This document shows positions 20,261 through 31,539 of a stretch of DNA of 64,000 nt, piece after piece. Source of the DNA: Sphaerolaimus hirsutus (Eukaryota; Nematoda; Chromadorea; Monhysterida; Sphaerolaimidae); contig OZ038456.1 of NCBI GenBank assembly GCA_964036195.1, positions 12,214,001 to 12,278,000 on the forward strand, in the 5' to 3' direction. The notes beneath the pieces are model-generated. The model did not search any database, was not told the DNA's origin, and was given only the letters and a program-made list of their open reading frames with translations. Made by a program: the position numbers and the translations under genes. Numbering within the stretch: the stretch's first letter is position 1; every line of letters starts with the position of its first letter.

Positions 20261-22490
20261 TTAATTGCTCTTCCCAGCAGGAAGATTTAGAGATTTCCCA
20301 CCGATGTGTGTTGTCCCCATTGTTGTTGTTGTTTTCCGGAAGTGAAAATCATTTTTGCTCAAGGGCTTGTTGTTATCTGTCGTAGCCGTGGTCTCAGTAT
20401 TGTCAGCAATATCATTGATTCGGTGCTTTCGGCTAACCTTTGGCTGTGTGTTGTCAACTTTGCTGTCGGTGTCGCAGGTGTCTTCATTGTCATGGCTTTG
20501 AGATGTTGTAGATCTTCTGTCCCTTTGGCGTCGGGAGGAGGGGGACCTCCTTGACCTTGACTGGTGTTGTCTTGGCGGGGTTCTGGGCTCTGGAGGGGGT
20601 GGTGTACGTGGCCCTCGTCGAACTGGTTCGCGCATTCCTCGCTGGGTGCTGTGACTCCTGTAGTCTTCTGGCGCGCTCGCCAGGCGTTTAACCGGGCGCG
20701 AAGTCGTGTTGTAGAACACGCGAGCCTCGGCATGACGGCGCGACCCGTGACTGCTCGCCACTGCAAATATAAATAAATACAGTAGCTCACCACTGCGATT
20801 ATTAGCATTATTATGACAATATTCACTGTCGTTTGCAATGGCCCAGTCAGCAAGGTGTCTAGTGCTGAAGCACTTCCTTCTGCTGTCCCGCTTACTATGT
20901 GTCCCAGTTCTTTTCCTACACCCTCAATGTAGGCTCCAACCCCTTGCCCTATTCCAGCCACAAACGCTTGGATGGCCTTGGGGTCGTTTGACATTGTTGA
21001 GAAATCTTGTACAGTTTTATCTAATTTTTTCTCAATATTGTGTAATTTGTTGAACTGATGTCATGCAGCTGTAATGCTGAATGCTACGTCTGTCATAGTG
21101 TGACTTGGCATTCCAGTGACGTTCAAGTGGAAGGGGCTCCAAGTCCCGTTCCAGATGAGTTCCAACGGGAGTTTTGTCACATGCAAGTTTGTTGGTCCAT
21201 TTTTGTTTGCCCATTTGTCGTTTTTCAACATATTTGTGATATTTGTAATCTTTGTAATGACAATTTTCCTCAGGTGACTGTGTAATAAGGTCGCTTCCCC
21301 CTGGGGACACGAACATAATATGCCTGTGTCCCGGAAGTCTCACTGGCAAGAATCTGTAGCATGTGTCGTTTATTTTGTGATCGAAGTAAATATGTTCTGG
21401 TGTCACTGTTTGGCATTCCCAGAACATTAGTACATCTCCATGCCATTCTGCATAAATGTTGTTGCGGCCCAGTAGGGCTCTCAGTCCCAAGGTGGGGTTC
21501 AGTGTTATGAATTGATTGATTATGTTTATTTGATTTTGTCTCAAATAACATAATTGTTGCCATATCATGGAGAATTGTTGTTTTTCCAAATTTGCAATTT
21601 TATATATGACATATTGTCTCTGTTCCATCCTGAAATATTTCAGATTTACGGAATTAATTTGTTGTGCGGTCATGCTATCTTTCTCTGACTTTGCAAATTC
21701 AATGAATGTCGAGCCCTGTTCTGTATATTTCGCATGTTTGGGGACGCATTCAGAATTTTCTGGTCGCTCTTGTTGCATTGTTATTGTGAAAGCTGCTTGT
21801 AATTGTTGTATAACAATGTGTCGTTTGGATATCTGAGCTTCAAAATTTCCGAAGTTTTCGAATGCGCATTGTCCTTCAAATTTTGTGGCATCCCACACTG
21901 ATACTGCATTATCACTGTCAAAGCAGTAGCCAGCGGCTGGCGCGCAATGCGATAAATCTTGAATTTCTGATACAATACGCTTGCCATCTAAACTTGCTAC
22001 CGTGCCGATTTCTATGTGAAAGTTTGTCACTTCATTTGTGAAATTCCGACAAAAGTAGCAATATTGTATCGTTAGTGTGTTGTTTGTGCTCCATAGGGCT
22101 TTATTAATTTGTGTCAAATTTTGTCCTTTCCACCTTTTTGTTTCCATTGCCTTCATGCATTCGGACAGGGTCACTACCTTGTTGTTTAGGATTTCCGGTG
22201 GCAGCATCGCTTTGCCTCCAACCAGGCTCATGTAGGTAATTATGTTGTTGTTCATAACACCGGTATACTTTTGTTTGTTGTGGTTCTGTCTTCAGCGCCC
22301 ATACTCTCACTCCCTGTTTAGTCACCTTTTGTGGTTCGGGGAAGTGACAGTTGACAGTTTTCGGGATTTGTAACGGGTGTCCTGTCCTTGTTTTATGACA
22401 CACATTGTAATTTCTGTTGTATTTGTTTATCCATGTTTGTTGTTCTGCATTGGCTGCCATGACGTTTGCCGCCGTGACTATAGCCATTGT
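20261..22490 (-). pseudogene. Envelope-like glycoprotein gene of the BEL element, frame broken
   Basis: Downstream of integrase on the minus strand. It starts with a hydrophobic signal-like segment (about 22500-22440), followed by a Cys-containing ectodomain whose main open part is 22255-21032, including a Cys-x2-Cys (CYFC). After a stop it continues in another frame at 20994, with a Gly/Ala-rich amphipathic stretch and a hydrophobic membrane span near 20830-20760, then an Arg/Ser/Pro-rich tail. The layout matches a class of surface glycoproteins captured by BEL elements. Some known BEL envelopes are related to chuvirus glycoproteins, but I cannot show that relation by eye. Frame changes near 22255, 21030 and 20760 mean no functional protein as assembled. 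Confidence 0.65.
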
Positions 22491-22786
22491 TGCCCAAAAT
22501 GCATATGATCCTGCATATCTGCAACCTCGTTTCGGTCTTTCTTTAATGGGTGTTGTTTCAGTCTTTTGTTTGGAGATTTGTTGTGGATTTTCATTTTCAT
22601 CTTTTTTCATATTTTCTCGTTCTTGGTATTTTCCACTGATTTCTAGTGGGCACAGTTGTGTCGGTGACCTCTCTATCTCTCTTTGAGTGTTTGTTTTCAA
22701 GGTCACGCTTCTAATTTTGTTGTCTGTTGATCTGTTAACCTTTGTTATCTTTCCCATTTGCCATGCTCCTCTGGGCATTTTTTCAT
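22104..22786 (-). pseudogene. BEL integrase C-terminal (DUF5641-like) end and env leader
   Basis: The first residues (MPRGAWQMGKITKV) are the typical second half of the DUF5641 module that ends BEL polyproteins. The first half lies at 24216-24270, on the other side of the foldback at 22793-24213. A basic linker and the hydrophobic leader of the envelope-like gene follow. Confidence 0.75.
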
Positions 22787-22790
22787 GTTG

Positions 22791-24215
22791 TAAACACCTT
22801 CCCGGTCAGGTCCGGCACCCTATTTTTGATTTAACTCTGGGTGCCCTAACTCCCGCTGCGGGCGGAGAGTAAAGCTGAAAATGGGGGGGGTATATACTTG
22901 CAACCCCCCTCTACGCTGCATCAATGGGGGAGGCCACGGCGACCCGCTACAGGGTGGGTCGCTGTATACGCAAAGTTTATTTTTGGCTTTTTGAGTGTCC
23001 CGCACAGGTCCGGCACCCACTTTATTTTGCGACACTTCGGATGCCGTACCTCCAGCTGTGGGGGTGATAAAGAGCTGCAATTTGGGGGGATTATAGACAA
23101 TACCCTCCCCTACTGTACCCCTCAGGGCGGCCTCCGGCGACTCACTAAATTCCCGGTTGCCACGGTTCAATTTCATTTCATTGAAAAAATAAACTGTCCC
23201 ATCGGGTCCGTCACTGGTTTCTGGTTCAAAAATGAACACAGTAGTGTAGAAAATGCGCGATTAATGTGAAATAAAGTGATTAAGGATGCAATTTGATACA
23301 TGTATCCAAATTGCAAAATGTACCATGCATATCCAAAACTAATTTTATTTTAAAAGTTGAAAAATCGCTCGCTTCGCAGGGTCTCTTTTTGAGCGATTTC
23401 ATTTCATCGAAAAAATCGACTGTCCCATTGACATGACATAAAAAAACATGACCACCCAATAGATGGATGACAAATAATTCACTTTTTGGAACTTTTTTAT
23501 TAGACACTTGAAGAGCTGGTTTACAATACTTTAAAGGGAAGGGTTTGATGATTAAAGTTATGTAAAGAACCATACCTCTAAAATGCCTGCATTGCAAAAT
23601 TTACTTGGGGGGAATTTTATGACACCATTATTATGACACATCATTTCAGGAACAAAAATTTACAAAATTTACACTTTGAAATTCCCCCCAAGTAAATTTT
23701 GCAATGCAGGCGTTTTAGAGGTGTGGTTCTTTACATAACTTTAATCATCAACCCCTTCACTTTAAAGTATTGTAAACCAGCTTTTCAAGTGTCTAATAAA
23801 AAAGCTCTGAAGTGAATTATTAGTCATCCATATATTGGGTGGTCATGTTTTTTTAGAAAATAAAAGAATATTTTAGAAATTTTTCACATTAATCTCACAT
23901 TTTTGAATAGTGTATAGTAGGGGAGGGGTGTTGGTAACACATCCCCAAAATTTTAGATTTATAGCCCTCCCACAGCTAAAAAATAAGTGGGTGCCGGACC
24001 TGTGAGGGACACCAGAAAAACCAATAAAATTTTTGTACTTATGGCGACCCACCCTCTAAAGGGGTCGCCGTGACCCCCCAAATTCATGTGAAGTAGAGGG
24101 GGGTTCCGTCAATATTTCCCCCAAGTTTCAGCTTCTGGCGCACCATAGAACTGGAGATAGGATGTCACAAGTGTCATCAAAAATAGGGTGCCGGACGTGA
24201 CCGGGAAGGTGTTTA
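22791..24215. mobile_element. Foldback element L3, 1.4 kb, inserted in the BEL integrase tail
   Basis: The ends are TA then AACACCTTCCCGGTCAGG, mirrored at the right as CCGGGAAGGTGTT then TA. The arms are inverted copies meeting near 23630 and share the blocks CGGCACCC, GGGTGGGTCGC and AAATTTACTTGGGGGG. Removing the body with one TA restores the integrase frame exactly. This fixes the borders and shows a TA target. No coding capacity was seen. Confidence 0.85.
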
Positions 24216-25353
24216 CTAACACAACTTGTCCCACTGCTGGTTCTTCTTTCACTTTTCCTCTGTTATTTATTTTCCTTGTTGTCCCTCTTAGCATATTCAC
24301 ATATCCTTTGGACCATGCCTTCCATAGTTTTTCTCTGTTATCACTTATTGTTTGCCATAATTCTATCATGTCTCTCTCTTTCTCATTAATTGTTGTTAAT
24401 TCAATTTTATCCATGCATGTTATTTTTTTGTTTTTGTCCAAATTTTCTTCCACTCCGTCAGGGGGGGTTCCCCACAGAAAATGGATGGGGCGGAGAATTT
24501 TTGCGGAAATGTCATCATTCGATACGTAAGTAATTGGTCTGGTGTTGACAGCGAATTCTATGTCCAGAATTAAACTGTGTATTTCTTTCCATGTTAACAA
24601 TCGGCGCCCGCTTGCTTTCTTTAAAAGATTTTTTACAAGGCCGATCATACGCTCATACACACCTCCTTGCCATGGGCAGGTGGCTGTTGTGAATCTCCAT
24701 TTTATTTCTGGAACCGATTTTGCGCATGTTTTAAATGCTCCCACGTTATCAGACCAGATTGACTTCGGCATGCCTCTTCTGCAGAAGAAGCGTTTCAAAG
24801 CCATCAGTGTGTCGTTTGTTGCCACTGTGTTAGAAAATTGTAGATGTACAGCTCTCGTTGAGAAGCATGTAATCAGAAGTATGTGGAATTTGTGTCTTTC
24901 ATTGTTGTGCGTATATTGTAGCGGCCCCATGTAATCAATACCGCAGTGTTGAAAGGGTTTTATGTTTGCTTGTAGTCTTGTTATTGGCAGCGTGTGAAAG
25001 TCTGGCATCGCGAACATGCCTCCCGTTGCTTTTCTGCATGTTGTGCATTTTCTGAGTTCTGAGGCAACTGTTCTCCGGCCGTCCGGTATCCAGCATTGTT
25101 CCCTTATTTCTGCTAGCGTGTGCACTGCTCCTTCATGTTGTACATATTTGTGGTAATGGTTTATTACTAATGTTGTCAGGTATGCATGTTTCGGCAGATA
25201 GTACAGTACTATCGGCGTTCTGTCTGCATCCTTTGGTAATCTTGTCACTCGGTACAGGATGTCGACGTTGTTGTCGTAGGCCAGTTCTTGATGGCTTTCC
25301 TTTTGTACCTGTTGTATCAATTTGCGACAATGTTGTTGTTGTGCGATTCTCAC
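24109..25353 (-). CDS. BEL integrase
   Basis: About 400 residues on the minus strand. An HHCC zinc module (HYHKYVQHEG ... CTTCRK) is followed by a DDE core with Asp in GIDYMGPL, Asp in WSDNVGAF and Glu in PWQGGVYERM, the last in the BEL-specific setting. The C-terminal part enters DUF5641 and is interrupted at 24215 by the L3 foldback, so the last codons before 24109 are element sequence. The frame joins the RNase H part through a one-base shift near 25350. The catalytic residues are all present. Confidence 0.9.
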   Translation of the reverse strand: MRIAQQQHCRKLIQQVQKESHQELAYDNNVDILYRVTRLPKDADRTPIVLYYLPKHAYLTTLVINHYHKYVQHEGAVHTLAEIREQCWIPDGRRTVASELRKCTTCRKATGGMFAMPDFHTLPITRLQANIKPFQHCGIDYMGPLQYTHNNERHKFHILLITCFSTRAVHLQFSNTVATNDTLMALKRFFCRRGMPKSIWSDNVGAFKTCAKSVPEIKWRFTTATCPWQGGVYERMIGLVKNLLKKASGRRLLTWKEIHSLILDIEFAVNTRPITYVSNDDISAKILRPIHFLWGTPPDGVEENLDKNKKITCMDKIELTTINEKERDMIELWQTISDNREKLWKAWSKGYVNMLRGTTRKINNRGKVKEEPAVGQVVLVNTFPVTSGTLFLMTLVTSYLQFYGAPEAETWGKY

Positions 25354-26195
25354 AATGTGTTGCCATGCTGCATTTCTTCTGGCTCCAGTGGTCGGGATAA
25401 AAATCCTCTCACTTTTCGGTTTAAGCTGTTGCTGAAGAATTTGTGCAGCCTGTTTAGTCTTATGACTATATTCAGTAGTTTTGTTAAGCTACTGTATTGT
25501 TCAACGTTCAGGTCATATGGGTTGTAATTTCTCTTGGATTCTTCTACTAAGTAGTGCGCTTTGTTCTCTGTGGCGGCGCCAGCCCATATCGGCCTGTGTA
25601 TTATTGTTGTTCCTTTTGCTAATTCTGTTGTGGCCTTTTGATATTGTGACACATCTTTCATTTCATTTGTAATTGGTACTTTCATGAATTCTGGTCCACT
25701 TTTCCACAAGGTTGACAGCATGATTTCATCGATTGTACTGCCCCGCGATGCAATGTCGGCCGGGTTCACCTCCGTGGCAACTTTAGCTACCAGAAATTCA
25801 CATTTGTTGCTGAGTTCGTTTATTCTTTTAACTCTGTTGTTCACAAACGTTGCAAGTGGTTTGGCTGTCTTCAGCCAACCAATAACCACTGTGCTGTCTG
25901 TCCACAATATTGTTGATTTTATTTTTCACCCTCCGAGCTGCTTCAGTTCTTCATGGATGTAATTGACCAATTCTGCGCCAATAGTCACTGATAACAGTTC
26001 CAGTCGGGTTATTGGTGTTGTGGCCCCTGATTTGGATGGTAAAGGTGCCAGTTTTGTTCGAGCTGTCACAAATGCTGTGTTGTAATCTCCCCCTCCTTTC
26101 TTCTTCTGTTGTCGGATGTATGCACATGCTGCGTACCCTAATTTGGAAGCGTCGCTGAACACGTGCAACTCCAGGGGTTTGTCGTCATCGAACAC
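25350..26195 (-). pseudogene. BEL RNase H and tether region
   Basis: Minus-strand coding in two frames. 26195-25926 holds LHVFSDASKLGYAACAY (first RNase H Asp) and RLELLSVTIGAEL (Glu). 25907-25350 holds WTDSTVVIGWL (next Asp) and VNPADIASRG, all standard BEL RNase H motifs. A frame change lies near 25915. The upstream edge at 26196 is the border of the 5.8 kb insertion, beyond which reverse transcriptase coding resumes at 32042. Confidence 0.85.
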
Positions 26196-26603
26196 ATTTG
26201 AGGCATCTAGTTCCGAATGTCGTTAAGTCCATCATTTTGGGTTTTTTCAAAATTGCATTTGAAATTTCAAAGTTGGCCCGAGCAGGCAACTTTAAAGTGA
26301 CAAGTCTTGCCCAGAACTTTTTGAAAAGCTTATGAATTTGTCTACATTTTCCATATTTTAAACCCTCTGGCCGGAATATATACTCATAGTTATGATGAGT
26401 TTTTTGACATCACCTCAGCAGATTCAGTGGAGATAACGAGTTTCGGGTGAAATTTCACCTGAATGTCGATATCTCCACTTCCTATTTATTACCTGTTCCA
26501 CCTCATCATACCGTATCTATAAGGTGTTAAAATTCATATATTGATGCTGGCATACTACACAAAGGACTTGCTATGTATAGCATTAATGGTGGTGAAATTA
26601 TGC

Positions 26604-27670
26604 CTTTTTCATGTAGTGGCTAGGGTTCAAACGGGATTGACTTTTCGGGATCGGGATCGGGATTGGGATTCACTTTTTGAGATTTCGGGATCGGGATCGG
26701 GATCGGGATCGGGATTGGGGTTTCGGGATCGGGATCGGGATTGGTTTTTTGAGATTTCGGGATCGGGATAGGGTTCAAACGGGATCCGGGATCAGGATCA
26801 GGATCCCGTTTGAACCCTAGTAGTGGCTCCAAACAGCGCCATTTTTGTGGAGTGTCGCCATGGACTTGGAAACAGCGCCATTTTTATGGAGTGGCGCCAT
26901 GGAGTCGGAAACGGCGCCATTTTTATGGAGTGGCGCCATGGACTCCAAAATGGCGCCATTTTTATGGAGTGGCGCCATGGACTCCAAAATGGCGCCATTT
27001 TTATGGAGTGGCGCCATGGACTCAGAAACGGCGCCATTTTTATGGAGTGGCGCCATGGACTCCAAAATGGCGCCATTTTTATGGAGTGGCGCCATAGACT
27101 CCAAAATGGCGCCATTTTTATGGAGTGGCGCCATGGACTCCAAAATGGCGCTATTTTTATGGAGTGGCGCCATGGACTCAGAAACGGCGCCATTTTTATG
27201 GAGTGGCGCCATGGACTCAGAAACGGCGCCATTTTTATGGAGTGGCGCCATGGACTCGGAAATGGCGCCATTTTGATGGACTGGCGCCATGGACTCTGAA
27301 ACGGTGCCATTTTTATGGAGTGGCGCCATGGGGTGCCTTTTTTATGAAGTGGCGCCACGGACTCGGAAACGGCGCCATTTTTATGGAGTGGCGCCATGGA
27401 CTCTGAAATGATGCCTTTTTTATGGAGTGGTGCCATGGAGTCAGAAATGGCGCCATTTTTATGGAGTGGTGCCATGGACTTGGAAACGGCGCCATTTTTA
27501 TGGAGTGGTGCCATGGACTCAGAAACGGTGCCATTTTTATGGAGTGGCGCCATGGACTCGGAAATGGCGCCCTTTTTATGGACTGGCGCCATGGACTCGG
27601 AAATGGCGCCATTTTTATGGACTGGCGCCATGGACTCGGAAACGGCGCCATTTTTATGGAGTGGCGCCAT
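26604..27670. repeat. 39-bp tandem array, forward orientation (about 21 units after the family D element)
   Basis: The unit contains GGAGTGGCGCCATGGACTC, then AATGGCGCCATTTTTAT. Variants differ mainly at ACTCCAAAA, ACTCGGAAA and ACTCAGAAA. Because 39 is a multiple of three, all frames stay open for hundreds of codons. These are not genes. The array is interrupted at 27670 by the LTR element. Confidence 0.9.
26621..26819. mobile_element. Family D hAT-like element (TAGGGTTCAAACGGG, GGATCGG words)
   Basis: Starts TAGGGTTCAAACGGGATTG and ends ATCCCGTTTGAACCCTA, with a perfect 8-bp duplication GTAGTGGC at 26613-26620 and 26820-26827. The interior is GGGATCGGGATCGGGATTGG-type words. It sits in the left edge of the 39-bp array. 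Confidence 0.9.
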
Positions 27671-28099
27671 TGTTGTGTGCACGGGAAACAGCGCTCACAG
27701 CGTGCTGAGTCCGTGGCACACAGGCAGGGATTCAGTTGAGTTTATGATGGATTGGCAAGTGGACCTTGAACAATAGGCGAAGCCAAGTCCACAGCGCTAA
27801 CAACCAAGGATGGAGACATTGCGTTTGAGATGTGGTGTCGTTGCAATTTGGGTGGAACGTCGCTCGGCGACACGGGTCTCAAAGTCTTGGCATCTCATAT
27901 TCATAGATGTTCACCCCCCAAAGGGGACATGAATAATGAGGGAAATGAGTCAATGAACACCAACTGACCTGAACACCCAAGTAGTCACTACTCAAGATTG
28001 GTTGAAACATAAAAGTTACCGGTTCAGACCAAACACCCAAAATCCTATACAACTGTGGAAATGCAAGTGTATAGAATGTAGTGGATACCAACTACAACA
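27671..28099 (-). repeat. 3' LTR of the small LTR element
   Basis: 429 bases, direct copy of 29150-29578. Differences I see include GCGCTCACAG against GGCTCACAG-type changes near the start and ATACCAACT against ACTCCAACT near the end. Confidence 0.9.
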
Positions 28100-28836
28100 G
28101 TCCCCCCCAAGTTCACCCTACAGGGGGAACTGACAGAAAACACAATGATCAAATTCATACCAATATCACAACAAACAATGCCAATAATAACAACAACTTT
28201 TTGCCAAATGTAAACATATTAATGATATGAAAGTCACCTATCCTTGGAGTTGCAGTGTTTCTTGAATTTCTTCTTGTGGTTACTCTGCCCATTGAATTCC
28301 ATATCTTGTGGACTGGCTGGTTGCTGCTTGGTTGGTATGTTGAATGGGTGGTGTGGCTGATCAGGATTTTGTGGTACTTGGTGATGGGTGTTATCTGTTT
28401 GATGGTTGGGTGTCTGGGTTCTGCCAGTGTTGACGATTGTCAGCTGGGGTATATTCAGATCTTCAGCATTGCTGATTGATGGCCAGAGTGGTGTTTTTAT
28501 TTACTGGTGTCACTCATTGACAGCCAGCATGCTGGTTTGGGTTGTCAGTGTTGCTGCTTGACAACTGGGATGGTTAGGCTGTCAGTGTCACTGCTTGACA
28601 TCCGACCAGTTTGCCTCAGTTCCTGGTGTTTGACAACTGGGGGTTTTATGCTGTCGGTGTCTCTGTCAGACAGCCGACCTGTTTGCCTCTGTTGCCAGTG
28701 TCTCTGCTTGCCGACCAGGGTTTTTGGGCTGTCGGGGGTTGCAACCGCTGCTGGGTTGCTGTTTGCAGTGTTGGACATCATTGTGTCACTGCTTACACTC
28801 AATTGGCGTCATATGCTCGTCGCTTGCTCTGGACGG

Positions 28837-29065
28837 CAGAAGGTGTGGGGACCGCTGTTGCTAGCGGCGCTACCACGGGCCGGAAGGTGTGGGGACCGCT
28901 GTTGCTAGCGGCGCTACCACAGGGCCGGAAGGCGTGGGGACCGATGCTGCTAGCGGCGCTACCACGGGCCGGAAGGCGTGGGGACCGCTGTTGCTAGCGG
29001 CGCTACCACGGGCCGGAAGGTGTGGGGACCGCTGTTTCTAGCGGCGCTACCACGGGGCGGAAGGC
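28837..29065. repeat. 44-bp minisatellite, about five units, inside the small LTR element
   Basis: The unit reads GTGTGGGGACCGCTGTTGCT followed by AGCGGCGCTACCACGGGCCG and GAAG. GC content is well above the surrounding element. Confidence 0.85.
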
Positions 29066-29149
29066 CGGGAGGGTGCTGCCGATGTCACCGGGGGACAATC
29101 GGTGGCGGGTTCGTATGGCTTGAGATGTTTCAAGCCAGTGTGGTCACCA

Positions 29150-29578
29150 TGTTGTGTGCACGGGAAACAGGGCTCACAGCGTGCTGAGTCCGTGGCACAC
29201 AGGCAGGGATTCAGTTGAGTATATGATGGATTGGCAAGTGGACCTTGAACAATAGGCGAAGCCAAGTCCACAGCGCCAACAACCAAGGATGGAGACATTG
29301 CGTTTGAGATGTGGTGTCGTTGCAATTTGGGTGGAACGTCGCTCGGCGACACGGGTCTCAAAGTCTTGGCATCTCATATTCATAGATGTTCACCCCCCAA
29401 AGGGGACATGAATAATGACGGAAATGAGTCAATGAACACCAACTGACCTGAACACCCAAGTAGTCACTACTCAAGATTGGTTGAAACATAAAAGTTACCG
29501 GTTCAGACCAAACACCCAAAATCCTATACAACTGTGGAAATGCAAGTGTATAGAATGTAGTGGACTCCAACTACAACA
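29150..29578 (-). repeat. 5' LTR of the small LTR element
   Basis: 429 bases. It is followed, on the minus strand, without spacing by the primer-binding site TGGTGACCACACTGG. Confidence 0.9.
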
Positions 29579-29583
29579 CCATG

Positions 29584-29783
29584 NNNNNNNNNNNNNNNNN
29601 NNNNNNNNNNNNNNNNNNNNNNNNNNNNNNNNNNNNNNNNNNNNNNNNNNNNNNNNNNNNNNNNNNNNNNNNNNNNNNNNNNNNNNNNNNNNNNNNNNNN
29701 NNNNNNNNNNNNNNNNNNNNNNNNNNNNNNNNNNNNNNNNNNNNNNNNNNNNNNNNNNNNNNNNNNNNNNNNNNNNNNNNNNN
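29584..29783. other. Assembly gap of 200 N
   Basis: 200 undetermined bases immediately after the LTR element and its CCATG flank. That flank matches the 39-bp unit (GCGCCATGGACTC), so the missing sequence probably includes the remainder of the array. The round size suggests a placeholder. Confidence 0.95.
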
Positions 29784-30349
29784 TTTCACAGCAATTTTGA
29801 AAAAATTCTTACAAAAGTGAAATATATGTAAAATTGGTTCTGCTTGATCAGCAGATGATTATTCTGGTGATGTTCCACAGCAATTTCGAAAAATTTTTTC
29901 AACAAAAGTGGATTATATGTCAAATTGGTTCTGCTTGATCAGCAGATGACTATTCTGGTGATGTTTCACAGCAATTTTGAAATATTTGTCAAATTTGACA
30001 TATAATTCACTTTTGTTAAAAATTTTTTTCAAAATTGCTGTGAAACATCACCAGAATAATCATCTGCTGATCAAGCAGAACCAATTTGACATATATTTCA
30101 CTTTTGTTAAAATTTTTTTTCAAAATTGCTGTGAAACATCATCAGAATAATCATCTGCTGATCAAGCAGAGTAAATTTGACATATAATTCACTTTTGTTA
30201 AAAAATTTTTTTCAAAATTGCTGTGAAACATCACCAGAATAATCATCTGCTGATCAAGCAGATCCAATTTGACATATAATTCACTTTTGTTAAAAATTTT
30301 TTTCAAAATTGCTGTGAAACATCACCAGAATAATCATCTGCTGATCAAG
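29784..30349. repeat. 90-bp repeats in mirrored orientation
   Basis: Units with TTCACAGCAATTTTGAAAAA, AAAAGTGAATTATATG and GGTTCTGCTTGATCAGCAGA run forward to about 29985. They then run inverted for four units to 30349, making a palindrome. Confidence 0.85.
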
Positions 30350-31515
30350 AGTTTTGGAGTCTATGGTGCCACTCCATAAAAATGGCGATATTTTGGAGTC
30401 CATGGCACCACTTCATAAAAATGGCACCATTTTGGAGTCCATGGCGCCACTCCATAAAAATGGCACCATTTTGGAGTCCATGGCGCCACTCCATAAAAAT
30501 AGCACAATTTTGGAGTCCATGGCGCCACTCCATAAAAATGGCACCATTTTGGAGTCGATGGCGCCACTCAATAAAAATGGCGCCATTTCCAAGTCCATGG
30601 CGCCACTCCATAAAAATGGCACCATTTCCGAGTCCATGGCGCCACTCAATAAAAATGGCGCCATTTCCGAGTCCATGGCGCCACTCCATAAAAATGGCGC
30701 CATTCCCTAGTCCATGGCGCCACTCCATAAAAATGGCACCATTTTGGAGTCCATGGCGCCACTCCATAAAAATGTCACCATTTTGGAGTCCATGGCGCCA
30801 CTCCATAAAAATGGCGCCATTTCCGAGTCCATGGCGCCACTCCATAAAAATGACGCCATTTCCGAGTCCATGGCGCCACTCCATAAAAATAGTGCCATTT
30901 CCGAGTCCATGGCGCCACTCAATAAAAATGGCGCCATTTCCGAGTCCATGGCGCCACTCCATAAAAATGGCGCCATTCCCTAGTCCATGGCGCCACTCCA
31001 TAAAAATGGCACCATTTTGGAGTCCATGGCGCCACTCCATAAAAATGGTGCCATTCCCTAGTCCATGGCACCACTCCGTTAAAATCGCGCCGTTTCCATA
31101 TCCATGGTGCCACTCCATAAAAATGGCGCCGTTTCCTAGTCCATGGCGCCACTCCGTTAAAATGGCGCCATTCCCTAGTCCATGGCGCCACTCCATAAAA
31201 ATGGCGCTGTTCCCATATCCATGGCGTCACTCAATAAAAATGGCACCATTTCCTAGTCCATGGCGCCACTCCATAAAAATGGCGCCGTTTCCATATCCAT
31301 AGCGCCACTCAATAAAAATGGTGCCATTTCCTAGTCCATGGCGCCACTCAATAAAAATGGTGCCATTTCCTAGTCCATGGCGCCACTCCATAAAAATGGC
31401 GCCATTCCCTAGTCCATGGCGCCACTCCATAAAAATGGCGCCGTTTCCATATCCATGGCGCCACTCCATAAAAATGGCGCCATTTCCATGCCCATGGCGC
31501 CACTCCATAAGATGC
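30350..31515. repeat. 39-bp tandem array, inverted orientation (about 30 units)
   Basis: Inverted complement of the array at 26604-27670, with units reading GAGTCCATGGCGCCACTCC then ATAAAAATGGCGCCATTT. Sub-variants (TTGGAGTCC, CCGAGTCC, CCTAGTCC, CCATATCC) occur in blocks, a sign of local higher-order copying. Confidence 0.9.
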
Positions 31516-31539
31516 CACCCTATAAAAATGGTGTCATCT

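Larger units (their letters stand above)
27671..29578 (-). mobile_element. Small non-autonomous LTR retrotransposon (TRIM/LARD-like), 1.9 kb
   Basis: Two 429-bp direct LTRs (27671-28099 and 29150-29578) with only scattered differences flank a 1.05 kb interior. On the minus strand the LTR begins TGTTGTAGTTGG and ends GCACACAACA. A purine tract CTTGGGGGGGAC abuts the 3' LTR at 28100-28111. A primer site TGGTGACCACACTGG follows the 5' LTR at 29149-29135. CCAT at 27667-27670 and 29579-29582 is a 4-bp duplication. The interior lacks gag or pol. It has imperfect CAGTGT...TGACA repeats and a 44-bp minisatellite. Confidence 0.9.

Noticed and set aside
20261-20761. Separate Arg/Ser-rich nuclear protein gene
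   Set aside because: Lies directly after the membrane span of the envelope-like gene on the same strand and is better read as its tail after a frameshift.
28507-29187. Plus-strand open frames across the 44-bp minisatellite
   Set aside because: Internal to a non-autonomous LTR element and antisense to it; no conserved domain.
29481-29831. Open frames crossing the run of N
   Set aside because: Undetermined bases cannot support a coding call.
26604-31515. Very long open frames on both strands (up to about 300 codons) with 13-residue repeats
   Set aside because: They follow from a 39-bp tandem unit without stops in several frames; every frame and both strands are open, so there is no coding signal.
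28837-31515. CRISPR-like regular spacing of repeats
   Set aside because: Units are contiguous tandem repeats without unique spacers, and the DNA is animal nuclear sequence.
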